Origin: Achromobacter veterisilvae
Lineage (GTDB): Bacteria; Pseudomonadota; Gammaproteobacteria; Burkholderiales; Burkholderiaceae_B
Direction: 5' to 3'
DNA: 64,000 nucleotides
Assembly (NCBI RefSeq): GCF_900496975.1
Contig: NZ_UFQC01000025.1
Location: 31,898 to 95,897 of the forward strand
The position numbers were made by a program, and so were the translations under genes. Below are positions 7,037 to 16,698 of this stretch, in pieces (the stretch's first letter is position 1; each line of letters begins with the position of its first letter). The notes under the pieces were generated by a model that did no database searches, was not told the origin of the DNA, and worked only from the letters and a program-made list of their open reading frames with translations.

Positions 7037-7852
7037 ATGCCGCACTATTCACCCGACGCCGTGGCCGATCCGGACACCGCCGCCTGCCCGGTGGTGGGCC
7101 TGGCCATCGACACCCGGGCGCACGCCTCCGATTGGCATGCGCACCGGCGCGCGCAGTTGCTCTATCAGGCCGAAGGCGGCGTTACCCTGTACCTGCCCGA
7201 CCTCGTCGGCCAGTTGGCGCCGCTGCAGGCCGCATGGCTGCCCGCCGGTTGTCCGCACCGTACCGCCATGCACGGCCGCTTCGCCTACCGCAGCCTGTAT
7301 TTCGACGTGGCCGCCTATCCGGAATTGCCCTCCGAACCGATGATCCTGGACGTGAATCCCTTGCTGCGCGAGCTGGTGCTGCGCGTGACGGAATGGTCCG
7401 CGGATGCGGCGCTGGACGCCGGCCAGGCGCGCATCGTGGCCACATTGCTGGACGAGCTGGCCGCGGCGCCGGCGGCGCCCTTGCCCCTGCCCATGCCGCG
7501 CGACCGCCGGCTGGCGCCGATTGCGCGGGAGCTGCTGGCCAATCCGGCCTGCCCGCTGTCCCTCGACGACTGGGCCGGCCGGGTGGGCGCCAGCGGCCGC
7601 ACGCTGGCGCGCCTGTTCCTGGCCGAAACCGGCCTGCCGTTCAGCCGCTGGCGAACACAATGCCGGCTGCTGGCCGCGCGCGCCCGGCTCGCCGAAGGCG
7701 CCTCCGTCACGGCGGTGGCGCATGCGGTGGGCTACGCCAGCGACAGCGCGTTCATCGCCATGTACCGGCGCGCCTATGGCGAACCGCCGGGACGAAAAAA
7801 GCGCCGGCACGATCCTGATGCCGGCGCCTGCTGCCGCGAAGAGGACGCTTAG
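7037..7852 (+). CDS. AraC-family transcriptional regulator
   Basis: A 271-residue regulator: an N-terminal cupin sensor (HAHRRAQLLYQAEGG near 40-55 and the PHRTAMHG loop) and a C-terminal double HTH from about 165 to 258 with GYASDSAFIAMYRRAYGEPP in the second motif. The start MPHYSPDAV at 7037 is chosen as the first Met with normal composition. The closing 14 or so residues (KKRRHDPDAGACC...) are encoded by DNA that forms the porin terminator on the other strand. Its TAG overlaps the porin stop by 4 bp. Divergence from the MFS pump suggests it regulates that pump. Confidence 0.9.
   Translation: MPHYSPDAVADPDTAACPVVGLAIDTRAHASDWHAHRRAQLLYQAEGGVTLYLPDLVGQLAPLQAAWLPAGCPHRTAMHGRFAYRSLYFDVAAYPELPSEPMILDVNPLLRELVLRVTEWSADAALDAGQARIVATLLDELAAAPAAPLPLPMPRDRRLAPIARELLANPACPLSLDDWAGRVGASGRTLARLFLAETGLPFSRWRTQCRLLAARARLAEGASVTAVAHAVGYASDSAFIAMYRRAYGEPPGRKKRRHDPDAGACCREEDA
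7795..7827 (-). terminator. Intrinsic terminator of the porin, inside the AraC gene
   Basis: Read on the minus strand, GCGCCGGCA and TGCCGGCGC pair perfectly (9 bp; plus-strand arms 7801-7809 and 7819-7827) with a 9-nt loop, followed by six Ts (plus-strand A run 7795-7800). This textbook rho-independent terminator begins 21 bp past the porin stop and lies wholly within the convergent AraC coding sequence. Confidence 0.88.
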
Positions 7853-8955
7853 AACGTGTGGCGCACGCCCACGCCCGCGGCCGTGCTCTTCAGGCCGTCG
7901 ATGAAGGCGTAGTCCTTGCCGTAGGAACCATAGGCGTACAGGTTGGTGCGCTTGGAGATGTCGTAGGTGTAGCCCACGCTCCAGACGTTCATGTTGGCGT
8001 CGCCGCCGGTGAGCTTGTCGCTGTTCGGCGACACATGCTGCCACGACGTGAACAGGCTGCCGGCGCCGCCGACGGGCAGGGTGGCGCCCAGCATGTAGGC
8101 GTTGGCCTTGAAGCCGTCCACGAAACGATTGGTGCCGAACTCGTCGCTGAACGGCGTGCCGGCGGGCAGGTCCTGGCCGACGAACCAGCCGTCGGTCGTG
8201 CGGCCGTAGGCGGCCGCCAGCTTGACGACCTGCAGGTCGTACGACACGCCCAGCGCGTACTGGCGCGGCGTGGCGTTGTGGTCGATGGCGGCGCTGTTCG
8301 AGCCGTTGAGCTGGTCGTACGTCAGCGCGACGTTCAGCGGGCCCTGCACGTAGCGCAGGCCGGCGGTGATGCCGCGGGTGTTGTCGGCGGTGGGGAAGCC
8401 GGTCTGGTCCTCGGTCGTGTCGTCCGCGTTGAAAGCGTAGCCGACGCCCAATTCGAAGCCGTTCACCGAGGGCGTGCGGTACATGACCATGTTGTCCCAG
8501 CGCATGGTGTTGGCCGCGCTGAAGCCCAGGCCCAGGTTGGACTGCGTGTAGCTGGTGTAGAAGGGGTCGATGTCGGCGAGGTAGTTCGAGCCGATGGTGG
8601 CCTGGCGCCCGAATTCCAGCGTGCCCCAGGCGTCGTTGGCCAGGCCGATGGTGGCCTGGCGTCCGAACAGGCGGCCGGATTGTCCGCGCTGCCCGTTGGC
8701 GGAATCGAAGCCGCTTTCCAGCTTGAATACGGCGCGCAGGCCGTCGCCCAGGTCTTCGGAGCCGCGCACGCCCCAACGCGAACCGGCCTGGATGCCGTTG
8801 ATCATGCCGAGCTTGCTACCGTCGTATCCATCGCCTTCGATCTTGTTGTAGCCGATGCCGGTGTCGATGACACCATAGAGAGTTACCGACGATTCTGCCT
8901 GAGCGACGCCTGCAAAAGTAGTGAACATTGCGGCTGCGAGCAGCGTCTTTTTCAT
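7849..8955 (-). CDS. Gram-negative trimeric porin
   Basis: A 368-residue outer-membrane beta-barrel porin of the betaproteobacterial Gram-negative porin family (OmpQ/OmpC-like). It has a clear signal peptide MKKTLLAAAMFTTFAGVAQA, a mature start ESSVTLYGVIDTGIGY, the SRWGVRGSEDLGDGLRAVF and FGRQATIGL blocks, and the diagnostic C-terminal phenylalanine (VGVRHTF). The ATG at 8955 follows AGGAGTCCC on the coding strand. The gene is monocistronic and ends in a strong terminator. It probably provides general diffusion of small hydrophilic solutes. Confidence 0.95.
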   Translation of the reverse strand: MKKTLLAAAMFTTFAGVAQAESSVTLYGVIDTGIGYNKIEGDGYDGSKLGMINGIQAGSRWGVRGSEDLGDGLRAVFKLESGFDSANGQRGQSGRLFGRQATIGLANDAWGTLEFGRQATIGSNYLADIDPFYTSYTQSNLGLGFSAANTMRWDNMVMYRTPSVNGFELGVGYAFNADDTTEDQTGFPTADNTRGITAGLRYVQGPLNVALTYDQLNGSNSAAIDHNATPRQYALGVSYDLQVVKLAAAYGRTTDGWFVGQDLPAGTPFSDEFGTNRFVDGFKANAYMLGATLPVGGAGSLFTSWQHVSPNSDKLTGGDANMNVWSVGYTYDISKRTNLYAYGSYGKDYAFIDGLKSTAAGVGVRHTF

Positions 8956-9068
8956 CCGGAGGGACTCCTGTCTGAGGATTTGAAAAAACAAAGGGAACAC
9001 CACGCAGCGCATAGCGCCCGACGGTGTTCCCGGCCCTCATTGTAGGATACCGGCCGCGGCCGGCCGGC

Positions 9069-9848
9069 TCAGCCCTTGCGGCGCGCGCGCTTTTCCTCGC
9101 GCACGAAGATGAACGCGCCGACCAGCACCATGGCCGCCAGCGCATACCAGGTGATGGCGTACACCAGGTGGTTGTTGGGGAAGGCCAGCACCGTCAGGCC
9201 GCCGATGGGAGCCTTGCGGGCATCGCGTTCGCCGCCGGGGTCGGCATCGGCATCGATGAAGTACGGGGCCACGTCCGTCAGGCCGCGCGCGGCGGCGATC
9301 GCGGGCAGGTCGCGCGAATACCAGAGGTTGGCCGCGGGGTCGTTGTTGCGCAGGAATCCGCTGCCCGGTTCGCCCATGCGCAGCAGGCCGGTGACGCTGG
9401 CCGGCGCGGGCGGCTGCGCCGACCCCGCCTGGCCCTTGCGCCATTCCGGCAGCACGAAGCCGCGGTTGACCAGCACCGTGCCGCCGTCGGCAAGCTGCAA
9501 GGGCGTCATGACCCAGTAGCCGCTGCCCAGTTCGGTCGCCGCCTGCACCAGCGTCTGGCGGTCGTACTGGTAGACCCCGGCGGCGGAGACGCGGCGGTAC
9601 TCGGCGTTGCCGGACGTCAGCGCGGGCCATTCCCCGCGGCCCGGGGCCGGCGCGGCGGGCGCATGGGCGCGCGCGTCGACTTGCGCGATCAGGGCGCGCT
9701 TCCAGGCCAGGCGGTGCACCTGCCAGGTGCCCAGGGCGCACAGGCCCGCGAAAATGGCGGCGGCAACCACCCCCAGGATGACCAGGGTGGCTGCGCTGCG
9801 CGGTTTACGGGGGGTGTCGCCGGAAGAAGATTCTTTTACTGCGGGCAT
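9069..9848 (-). CDS. SURF1-family oxidase assembly protein
   Basis: A 259-residue membrane protein with the SURF1 layout: TM1 at about 20-40 followed by GTWQVHRLAWKRALI, a periplasmic domain with VNRGFVLPEW and a FLRNNDPAANLWYSRD block, and TM2 near 228-248 ending in a basic tail. SURF1 helps place heme during oxidase maturation. It is the last gene of the cyoABCD operon, its ATG overlapping the cyoD stop by one base. SURF1 is better known with aa3 cytochrome oxidases; quinol-oxidase-linked forms exist, so a dedicated chaperone for this oxidase is likely. Confidence 0.9.
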   Translation of the reverse strand: MPAVKESSSGDTPRKPRSAATLVILGVVAAAIFAGLCALGTWQVHRLAWKRALIAQVDARAHAPAAPAPGRGEWPALTSGNAEYRRVSAAGVYQYDRQTLVQAATELGSGYWVMTPLQLADGGTVLVNRGFVLPEWRKGQAGSAQPPAPASVTGLLRMGEPGSGFLRNNDPAANLWYSRDLPAIAAARGLTDVAPYFIDADADPGGERDARKAPIGGLTVLAFPNNHLVYAITWYALAAMVLVGAFIFVREEKRARRKG

Positions 9849-10249
9849 CAGGGCATTTTGCGCATGTCGTGGGTGGACATGGGCATCATATTGGAGTTCA
9901 AGTGATACATGATCCAGATGGATCCGCTGAGCGTGATGACGACCAGCACCAGCGTGAATATTAACGCCAACATGTTCCAGCCGCTTTCCGACTTGGTGTC
10001 CATGTGCAGGAAGTAGACGATGTGGACCACGATCTGCACCACGGCGAAAGCCAGGATCACCAGCGCCGTGGTGCGCGAATCCGCGAAGACCCGGTCCATG
10101 ACCAGCCAGAACGGGATGGCGGTGAGAACGGCCGCCAGCACGAAGCCGGTCATGTAGCTCTTGAAGGTGCCGTGGGCGGCGCCGTCGTCGTCGTCATGGT
10201 GCCCGTCGTGTCCGCCCGGATGGGCCAGGTGATCCGTATGCGCGGTCAT
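9848..10249 (-). CDS. cyoD: Cytochrome bo-type quinol oxidase subunit IV
   Basis: A 133-residue subunit with three membrane segments (about 33-52, 60-80 and 92-112) and the family motif VVQIVVHIVYFLHMD. It stabilises the CuB site of the oxidase during assembly. The start at 10249 overlaps the cyoC stop (ATGA) and has GGAG 7 nt upstream. The first 30 residues are unusually rich in His, Asp and Gly (HPGGHDGHHDDDDGAAHG), a possible metal-binding tail. Confidence 0.93.
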   Translation of the reverse strand: MTAHTDHLAHPGGHDGHHDDDDGAAHGTFKSYMTGFVLAAVLTAIPFWLVMDRVFADSRTTALVILAFAVVQIVVHIVYFLHMDTKSESGWNMLALIFTLVLVVITLSGSIWIMYHLNSNMMPMSTHDMRKMP

Positions 10250-10887
10250 GGCAGGACTCCCATGAGATAGACAAAAGTGAACACGCCCACCCAGATCAGG
10301 TCCAGGAAGTGCCAGAACATCGACAGGCACATCAGGCGGCGGCGGTTTTCCGGGATCAGGCCATGCATCTGCACCTGGATCATCATCGTCACCAGCCAGA
10401 CGATGCCGAAGGTGACGTGCAGCCCGTGCGTGCCCACCAGCGTGAAGAAGGACGACAGGAAGGCGCTGCGCTGCGGGCCCGCGCCCTGGTGGATCAGGTG
10501 CGCGAATTCGTAGAGTTCCAGCGACAGGAAGCCCAGGCCGAGGATGCCGGTCACGGCCAGCCAGAGCTGCGTGGCGCCGATGCGGTTGCGCCGCATCTCC
10601 AGCATGGCGAAGCCGTAGGTGATGGACGACAGCAGCAGCAGCGCGGTGTTCACCGCCACCAGCGGCAGGTCGAACAGGTCGGCGCCCGAGGGGCCCGCCG
10701 CATAGTTGCGGCCCAGCACGCCGTAGGTGGCGAACAGGCAGGCGAAGATGAGGCAGTCGCTCATCAGGTAGACCCAGAAGCCCAGCAGCGTGCCGTTCTT
10801 GGGGTGGTGTTCGCCCGGGACGTAGAACACGGGCTCCGGGGGCGGCGTGGCGCCGCCGGGCAGGGTGGGGGCGAGGGTATCAGACAT
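10246..10887 (-). CDS. cyoC: Cytochrome bo-type quinol oxidase subunit III
   Basis: A 213-residue COX3-family subunit with five membrane segments, lacking the first two helices of mitochondrial subunit III as is normal for CyoC. Seen blocks: [21 protein letters not shown], the FLSLELYEF helix with its membrane-buried Glu, [10 protein letters not shown], and the C-terminal [12 protein letters not shown]. Start 10887 (MSDTLAPTL) overlaps the cyoB stop by 8 bp; the cyoD start overlaps its own stop. Confidence 0.94.
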   Translation of the reverse strand: MSDTLAPTLPGGATPPPEPVFYVPGEHHPKNGTLLGFWVYLMSDCLIFACLFATYGVLGRNYAAGPSGADLFDLPLVAVNTALLLLSSITYGFAMLEMRRNRIGATQLWLAVTGILGLGFLSLELYEFAHLIHQGAGPQRSAFLSSFFTLVGTHGLHVTFGIVWLVTMMIQVQMHGLIPENRRRLMCLSMFWHFLDLIWVGVFTFVYLMGVLP

Positions 10888-12886
10888 TGCTTTTCGCCAA
10901 CAATTGAGTGCGCGCATCCTCGGTGCGCACGACCTCGTCGGCCGGCACGTAGTAGTCGCGCTTGTAGTTGAAGGTATGAACGATGGATACCAGGATCAGC
11001 GCCGCGAACGACAGCACGGTCAGCGGCCACATATGCCAGATCAGCGCAAAGCCCATCACCACGCTGATGCCCGCCAGCACGATGCCGGCCCACGTGTTCC
11101 TGGGCATGTGGATGGGGATGAAGCCCTGCCGCGGCCGGTCGTAGCCATGCTGTTTCATCTGCCACCAGGCGTCCAGGTCGTGCACGCGCGGCGTGAAGGC
11201 GAAGTTGTAGTTGGGCGGCGGCGACGACGTGGACCACTCCAGCGTGCGGCCGTCCCAGGGGTCGCCGGTTTCGTCGCGCAACGATTCGCGGCGGCGGTAG
11301 CTCACCACGAGCTGGATGAGGAAGCAGGCGATGCCGCAGGCGATCAGCAGCGCGCCGAAGGCCGCCACCTGGAACCAGATCTGCAAGGACATGTCCTCGA
11401 AGTGATTGACGCGGCGGGTCACGCCCATCAGCCCCAGCACGTACAGCGGCATGAAGGCGACGTAGAAGCCCACCAGCCAGAACCAGAACGAGCACTTGCC
11501 CCAGAACGGATCGAGCTTGTAGCCGAAGGCCTTGGGGAACCAGTACGTTATGCCGGCCATCAGGCCGAACAGCACGCCGCCGATGATCACGTTGTGGAAG
11601 TGCGCGATCAGGAACAGGCTGTTGTGCAGGGCGAAGTCGGCGGGCGGCACGGCTAGCAGCACGCCCGTCATGCCGCCGATCACGAAAGTCACCATGAAGC
11701 CCACCGTCCACAGCATGGGGACTTCGAAGCGGATGCGGCCGCGGTACATGGTGAACAGCCAGTTGAAGATCTTGGCGCCCGTCGGGATCGAGATGATCAT
11801 GGTGGTGATCCCGAAGAACGAGTTCACGCTGGCCCCGGACCCCATGGTGAAGAAGTGGTGCAGCCAGACCAGGTAGGACAGCACCGTGATCACGACGGTG
11901 GCGTACACCATGGAGGCGTAGCCGAACAGGCGCTTGCGGCAGAAAGTGGATACCACCTCGGAGAAAATGCCGAACGCCGGCAGGATCAGGATGTAGACCT
12001 CGGGGTGGCCCCAGATCCAGATCAGGTTCACGTACATCATGGCGTTGCCGCCGAAGTCCGCGGTGAAGAAGTTGGTGCCCACGTAGCGGTCCATCGACAG
12101 CAGGGCCAGCACCGCGGTCAGCACGGGGAAGGCCGCCACGATCAGCACGTTGGTGCACAGCGCGGTCCAGGTGAAGATGGGCATGCGCATCATGGTCATG
12201 CCGGGCGCGCGCATCTTGACGATGGTGACCAGCAGGTTGACGCCGGACAGCAGTGTGCCCACCCCCGCTATCTGCAAGGCCCATATGTAGTAATCGACGC
12301 CCACGTCAGGGCTCTGCATGATCCCCGATAAAGGCGGATACGCCAGCCAGCCGGTGCGCGCGAATTCGCCCACGAAGAGCGACATCATGACCAGTATCAC
12401 GCCGCCGGTGGTCATCCAGAAGCTGAAGTTGTTCAGGAACGGGAAGGCCACGTCGCGCGCGCCGATCTGCAAGGGCACGATGTAGTTCATCAGGCCCGTG
12501 ACCAGCGGCATGGCCACGAAGAAGATCATGATCACGCCGTGCGCGGTGAAGATCTGGTCATAGTGGTGCGGCGGCAGGTAGCCCGCCGAATCGCCGAACG
12601 CCACGGCCTGCTGCAGGCGCATCATGATGGCGTCGGCGAAGCCGCGCAGCAGCATCACGATGCCCAGGACGACGTACATGATGCCGATCTTCTTGTGGTC
12701 GATGCTGGTGAACCATTCGTGCCACAAGTAGCCCCACTTGCGGTAGTACGTGATCGCGCCCAGCACCGCGATGCCGCCGACCGCCACCATGATGAAGGTG
12801 ATGAGAAGGATCGGTTCGTGGAACGGGATGGCGTCCCACGTCAGTCGACCGAAGATCAGCTTGGTGAGGTCTGGTTGATCAGGCAT
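10880..12886 (-). CDS. cyoB: Cytochrome bo-type quinol oxidase subunit I
   Basis: A 668-residue heme-copper oxidase catalytic subunit with about 15 membrane helices. It binds low-spin heme, high-spin heme and CuB, and reduces oxygen to water while pumping protons. Motifs: [15 protein letters not shown] (heme ligand His), [15 protein letters not shown] (CuB His and the cross-linked Tyr region), HHFFTMG (the HH pair) and HFHNVIIGG (heme ligands). The N-terminal [13 protein letters not shown] is typical of CyoB. Translated between cyoA and cyoC; the latter overlaps by 8 bp. Confidence 0.97.
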   Translation of the reverse strand: MPDQPDLTKLIFGRLTWDAIPFHEPILLITFIMVAVGGIAVLGAITYYRKWGYLWHEWFTSIDHKKIGIMYVVLGIVMLLRGFADAIMMRLQQAVAFGDSAGYLPPHHYDQIFTAHGVIMIFFVAMPLVTGLMNYIVPLQIGARDVAFPFLNNFSFWMTTGGVILVMMSLFVGEFARTGWLAYPPLSGIMQSPDVGVDYYIWALQIAGVGTLLSGVNLLVTIVKMRAPGMTMMRMPIFTWTALCTNVLIVAAFPVLTAVLALLSMDRYVGTNFFTADFGGNAMMYVNLIWIWGHPEVYILILPAFGIFSEVVSTFCRKRLFGYASMVYATVVITVLSYLVWLHHFFTMGSGASVNSFFGITTMIISIPTGAKIFNWLFTMYRGRIRFEVPMLWTVGFMVTFVIGGMTGVLLAVPPADFALHNSLFLIAHFHNVIIGGVLFGLMAGITYWFPKAFGYKLDPFWGKCSFWFWLVGFYVAFMPLYVLGLMGVTRRVNHFEDMSLQIWFQVAAFGALLIACGIACFLIQLVVSYRRRESLRDETGDPWDGRTLEWSTSSPPPNYNFAFTPRVHDLDAWWQMKQHGYDRPRQGFIPIHMPRNTWAGIVLAGISVVMGFALIWHMWPLTVLSFAALILVSIVHTFNYKRDYYVPADEVVRTEDARTQLLAKSNV

Positions 12887-12957
12887 CTCGGTTCCACCAT
12901 AAAGACCAGGATTTCATGAAGTCCGCGCCGCATCCGGAGCGCCGCCCGCGCGGCCCG

Positions 12958-14007
12958 CTACAGCACCAGCCCCTGCGTGGCCGTGCACATCGCGCCCACG
13001 TACTTGCGCGGCGGCGTGCCGGTCAGCCCCAGGCGCTGCCGCGTCTCCGGGTCCAGGGTCGTGACGTTGAGCGCGCCGGGAATGCCCATGCCGCCTTGCG
13101 CGTCGATGGCCATCGCATCGCGCATGCACATCCGGTTGGGCTCCACGCAGCGGTTCACGATCGCCTCGAACAGGCCTGGCGCGACGGAGGCGTAGCGCTG
13201 GACGGGATTGCGTTCGCTGGGCTGCTCCAGCTTCAGATAGGTGTCGCGGCTGAGCGCGGCGCCGGACGCGCGCGCATCGGCCACCCATTTGTCGAAGCCC
13301 TGCTGGTCGACGCCATGGAACTTGAAGCGCATGCCGGAGAAGCCCGAACCGCTGTAGTTGGCGGACAGGCCTTCGTATTCGCCGGGATGGTTGATGACGG
13401 CGTGCAGCGTGGTCTGCATGCCGGGCATGGCGTAGATCTGCCCGGCCAGCGCGGGGATGAAGAAGGAATTCATCACCGTCGACGAGGTGATCTTGAACTG
13501 GATCGGACGGTCGACGGGGGCCGCCATTTCGTTCACGGTCGCGATGCCCTGCTCGGGATAGACGAACAGCCATTTCCAGTCCAGCGCCACGACCTCCACC
13601 ACCAGCGGCTTGGCGTCGGGCGGCACTTCGCGGCCCTCGGACAGGCGCGCCAGCGGGCGGTAGGGATCGAGCTGGTGCGTGCTCACCCAGGTCAGGGCGC
13701 CGAGCGCGATGATGATCAGGAGCGGCGCGGCCCAGATCAGAAGCTCCAGCACGGTGGAGTGGTTCCATTCCGGGTCGTAGCGGGCGGCCTTGTTGCTGGC
13801 GCGGTAGCGCCACGCGAACAGCAGGGTGAGGATGATGACCGGGACGATGATGAGCAGCATCAAGCCGGTAGAGATGAGGATCAGGTTTCGCTGCTGCACG
13901 GCCACGTCGCCCGAGGGCGAGAGCAGGACCGCATTGCATCCGGCGAGCAATGGCAGAGCGGTAACCAGGACCAATCCGCGGAGCCTTGGGAAGGACGGCA
14001 TGACCAT
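12958..14007 (-). CDS. cyoA: Cytochrome bo-type quinol oxidase subunit II
   Basis: A 349-residue lipoprotein subunit. LPLLAGC gives the lipidated Cys near residue 24; two membrane helices follow, then a periplasmic cupredoxin domain with ALDWKWLFVYPEQGIATVNE and FIPALAGQIYAMPGM. The CuA Cys-Glu-Cys ligand set is absent, as expected for a quinol rather than cytochrome-c oxidase. A C-terminal tail beyond about 280 with several Cys (CVEPNRMCMRD, MCTATQG) is the CyoA-specific extension. Start 14007 (MVMPSF) or 14001 (MPSF) cannot be separated. First gene of cyoABCD-SURF1. Confidence 0.95.
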   Translation of the reverse strand: MVMPSFPRLRGLVLVTALPLLAGCNAVLLSPSGDVAVQQRNLILISTGLMLLIIVPVIILTLLFAWRYRASNKAARYDPEWNHSTVLELLIWAAPLLIIIALGALTWVSTHQLDPYRPLARLSEGREVPPDAKPLVVEVVALDWKWLFVYPEQGIATVNEMAAPVDRPIQFKITSSTVMNSFFIPALAGQIYAMPGMQTTLHAVINHPGEYEGLSANYSGSGFSGMRFKFHGVDQQGFDKWVADARASGAALSRDTYLKLEQPSERNPVQRYASVAPGLFEAIVNRCVEPNRMCMRDAMAIDAQGGMGIPGALNVTTLDPETRQRLGLTGTPPRKYVGAMCTATQGLVL

Positions 14008-14224
14008 ACCCCGAAACGTAACCGTGGGAAGTAAACGCAACACTACGCTGGAAGCCGCGAAAAATCTAGGGTAAAAAGAACAAAAGTGTGCGGGGCAAGG
14101 CATGCGGGCCGGGGCTGCATCCCAGGAATGGGGCGGCTTTGCGCAAGACGCGCTTCCCGCATGCAGGTGCGTTGCAGGATCGTAGACAAGGCGTATTTCG
14201 AACCTCCTTTCAGCGAGCAATCAC
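14008..14224. promoter_or_regulatory. Divergent region between cyoA and an MFS gene
   Basis: This 217-bp gap must carry the cyo promoter and that of the MFS gene. An AT-rich run around 14058-14085 (AAAAATCTAGGGTAAAAAG) is the best promoter candidate, but no consensus box, ANR/FNR site or dyad was recognised with confidence. Confidence 0.35.
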
Positions 14225-15559
14225 ATGGCGACCACCACGCAATACCCGGGCCACGCTCCTTCGATTCCGCAGCCGCTCCCGACGGGCGGCGGAGGCAGCC
14301 ACGCCAAGGTGGCGCCGGGCGAAATCGCGGTGGGCGTGGTGGTGGGACGGGCCTCCGAATACTTCGATTTCTTCGTCTTCGGCATCGCCTGCGTGCTGGT
14401 TTTCCCGCAAGTCTTCTTCCCTTTCGAAGCGCCGCTCGAAGGCACGCTCTGGTCCTTCGTCATCTTCTCTTTCGCCTTCATCATGCGGCCCATCGGCACC
14501 GCGCTGTCGATGGCCGCGCAACGGCGCTGGGGGCGCGCGACCAAGCTGACCATCGCCTTGTTCCTGCTGGGCACGGCCACGGTGGGCATGGCGTTCCTGC
14601 CCAGCTACAACGCCATCGGCGCGCACGCCATCGTCCTGCTGGCGGCGTTCCGCTGCCTGCAGGGGCTGGCGCTGGGCGGATCCTGGGACGGCCTGCCGTC
14701 GCTGCTGGCGCTGAACGCGCCGCCCAACCGCCGCGGCTGGTACTCCATGCTGGGCCAGTTGGGCGCGCCCGTGGGCTTCATGGTGGCCAGCGCGCTGTTC
14801 CTGTTCCTGCACGTGACGCTGACCCAGGCCGACTTCCTGGAATGGGGCTGGCGCTATCCGTTCTTCGTGGCGTTCGCCATCAACGTGGTGGCGCTGTTCG
14901 CGCGGCTGCGCCTGGTCGTCACCGAGGAATACACGCAACTGCTTGAAGAAGGCGAACTCGAACCCATCGGCATCGCGCAGATGGTGCGCGAGCAGGGCTA
15001 CAACCTGTTCATCGGCGCGTTCGCGGCGCTGGCCAGCTATGCCTTGTTCCACCTGGTCACCGTGTTCCCGCTGTCATGGATCGCCGTCAGCGCCACGCAG
15101 CAGATTCCCGACGTGCTGGTGGTGCAGATCATCGGCGCGGGGCTGGGCATCCTGGGCACCATCGCTTCGGGATGGCTGGCCGACCGCATCGGCCGGCGCA
15201 CCACGCTGGGACTGCTGGCGGCGCTGATCGCGATATTCGCGCTGTTCGCGCCCTGGCTGCTGGGCGGCGGGCCGAAGGCGCAGGACGCGTTCATCCTGGT
15301 GGGGTTCGTGCTGCTGGGGCTGTCCTACGGCCAGGCCTCGGGCACCGTCACCGCCAATTTCACCCGCCGCTTCCGCTACACCGGCGCGGCGCTGACCTCC
15401 GACATGGCATGGCTGATCGGCGCGGCGTTCGCGCCGCTGGTGGCCCTTGGCCTGTCCGCCCGTTTCGGGCTGGTCGCGGTCAGCGTCTACCTGTTGTCCG
15501 GCGCGGCCTGCACGCTGATCGCGCTGCGGATCAACAAGGCCCTGGAAACGCGGGACTGA
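14225..15559 (+). CDS. MFS transporter, metabolite:proton symporter type
   Basis: A 444-residue 12-helix transporter. The N-terminal AVGVVVGRASEYFDFFVFG, the RPIGTALSMAAQRRWGR loop and FRCLQGLALGGSWDG follow the metabolite:H+ symporter subgroup, while GWLADRIGRRTTLG marks the second repeat. Substrate unknown. It is divergent from cyoA; an MFS gene in this position is, from general knowledge, a recurring neighbour of cyo operons in related bacteria. The ATG at 14225 has only a weak AGCGAG upstream. A hairpin follows the stop. Confidence 0.85.
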   Translation: MATTTQYPGHAPSIPQPLPTGGGGSHAKVAPGEIAVGVVVGRASEYFDFFVFGIACVLVFPQVFFPFEAPLEGTLWSFVIFSFAFIMRPIGTALSMAAQRRWGRATKLTIALFLLGTATVGMAFLPSYNAIGAHAIVLLAAFRCLQGLALGGSWDGLPSLLALNAPPNRRGWYSMLGQLGAPVGFMVASALFLFLHVTLTQADFLEWGWRYPFFVAFAINVVALFARLRLVVTEEYTQLLEEGELEPIGIAQMVREQGYNLFIGAFAALASYALFHLVTVFPLSWIAVSATQQIPDVLVVQIIGAGLGILGTIASGWLADRIGRRTTLGLLAALIAIFALFAPWLLGGGPKAQDAFILVGFVLLGLSYGQASGTVTANFTRRFRYTGAALTSDMAWLIGAAFAPLVALGLSARFGLVAVSVYLLSGAACTLIALRINKALETRD

Positions 15560-15600
15560 AAAAAAGACGGGCCGCGCGGCCTTGCGGCTGCGCGGCCCGT
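15559..15600 (-). terminator. Intrinsic terminator between MFS and binding-protein genes
   Basis: ACGGGCCGCG (15567-15576) pairs with CGCGGCCCGT (15591-15600), extendable to 14 bp with one G-T pair and a 6-nt loop. On the minus strand it is followed by seven Ts (A run 15559-15565), making it the terminator of the binding-protein gene ending at 15629. On the plus strand it immediately follows the MFS stop but lacks a good T-run. Confidence 0.85.
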
Positions 15601-15628
15601 TCCGCGGACCTTTTCGGGCAAGGCGCGG

Positions 15629-16645
15629 CTAACGCACGGGCCAGCCGTACATCAGGCCGCCGTCGCGCCATTGCGCGTTCAACGCGCGCGGCAGTTTCAT
15701 CGGGCTGTCCATGCCCAGATTGCGCTCATAGCTTTCGCCGTAGTTGCCCACCTGCTTGACGATGTTGTAGGCCCACCGATCGTCCACGCCCATGTTGCGG
15801 CCCATGCCGGGCGTGACGCCCAGGATGCGCTGCACGTTCGGATTGTTGGTCTTCAACTGCGCGTCGACGTTCGAGGAAGAGATGCCGAATTCTTCGGCCT
15901 CCAGCATGGCGTAGAACGACCACCGCACGACGTTGATCCAGTTGTCGTCGCCCTGGCGCACCATGGGGCCGAGCGGGCTTTTGGAAATGTTCTCCTGAAG
16001 GATCTCGTAGCTGTCGGGGTCTTCCAGCGTCATGCGCGTGGCGGCCAGTTGCGACTTGTCGGAGGTGAAGGCGTCGCAGCGCCCGGCCGCGAACGCCCGC
16101 ACGATTTCATCGTACTTTTCGATGACGACGGGCTTGAAGCGCAGCGAGCGGGAGCGGAACCAGTCGGCCAGGTCGAGCTCGGTCACCGTGCCCGGCTGCA
16201 CGCAGATCGTGGCGCCGTCCAGTTCCTTCAGCGCCTTGATCCCCAGCTTGCGCGACACCATCACCCCTTGGCTGTCGTAATAGTTGACCGCCACGCTCAG
16301 CAGGCCCAGCGTGGTGTCGCGGGCCATCGTGGGCGTGACGTTGCGCGTCAGCACGTCGACTTCGCCGGATTGCAGCGCGGTGAAGCGCGCCTGCGTCGTC
16401 AGCGGCGTCAGCCGGTACTTCGCCGCATCGTTGAACACCGCGGCCGCGATCGCGCGGCACATGTCCACGTCCAGCCCGTGCCAGGCGCCCTTGCCGTCCG
16501 GCGCGGAAAACCCCTGGATGCCGGTCGATACGCCGCATCGCACGTATCCCCGTTTCTTGACCGCGTCGAGCGTGGGGCCGGCGATGGCATGGCTGGACAC
16601 GGCGGCCAGCGCCAGGGCGCAGGCGGCCAGTTTGTATTGCGGCAT
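15629..16645 (-). CDS. Amino-acid ABC transporter substrate-binding protein
   Basis: A 338-residue periplasmic binding protein (signal peptide 1-22, ending SSHAIA). VKKRGYVRCGVSTGIQGFS and WHGLDVDMCRAIAAAVF are the usual start of the general L-amino-acid (AapJ/BztA) group, supported by ARFTALQSGEVDVLTRN and YGESYERNLG. No permease or ATPase genes adjoin it, so it must share a transporter encoded elsewhere or act as a lone sensor. It lies 53 bp downstream of the dgdA-like gene and probably shares its transcript, suggesting capture of the enzyme's amino-acid substrate. Confidence 0.9.
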   Translation of the reverse strand: MPQYKLAACALALAAVSSHAIAGPTLDAVKKRGYVRCGVSTGIQGFSAPDGKGAWHGLDVDMCRAIAAAVFNDAAKYRLTPLTTQARFTALQSGEVDVLTRNVTPTMARDTTLGLLSVAVNYYDSQGVMVSRKLGIKALKELDGATICVQPGTVTELDLADWFRSRSLRFKPVVIEKYDEIVRAFAAGRCDAFTSDKSQLAATRMTLEDPDSYEILQENISKSPLGPMVRQGDDNWINVVRWSFYAMLEAEEFGISSSNVDAQLKTNNPNVQRILGVTPGMGRNMGVDDRWAYNIVKQVGNYGESYERNLGMDSPMKLPRALNAQWRDGGLMYGWPVR

Positions 16646-16698
16646 GTCGTTCTCCTGCCGGGGCGGGCCCGGCGCCGGATGGATCGGAAGGGAAGGTT

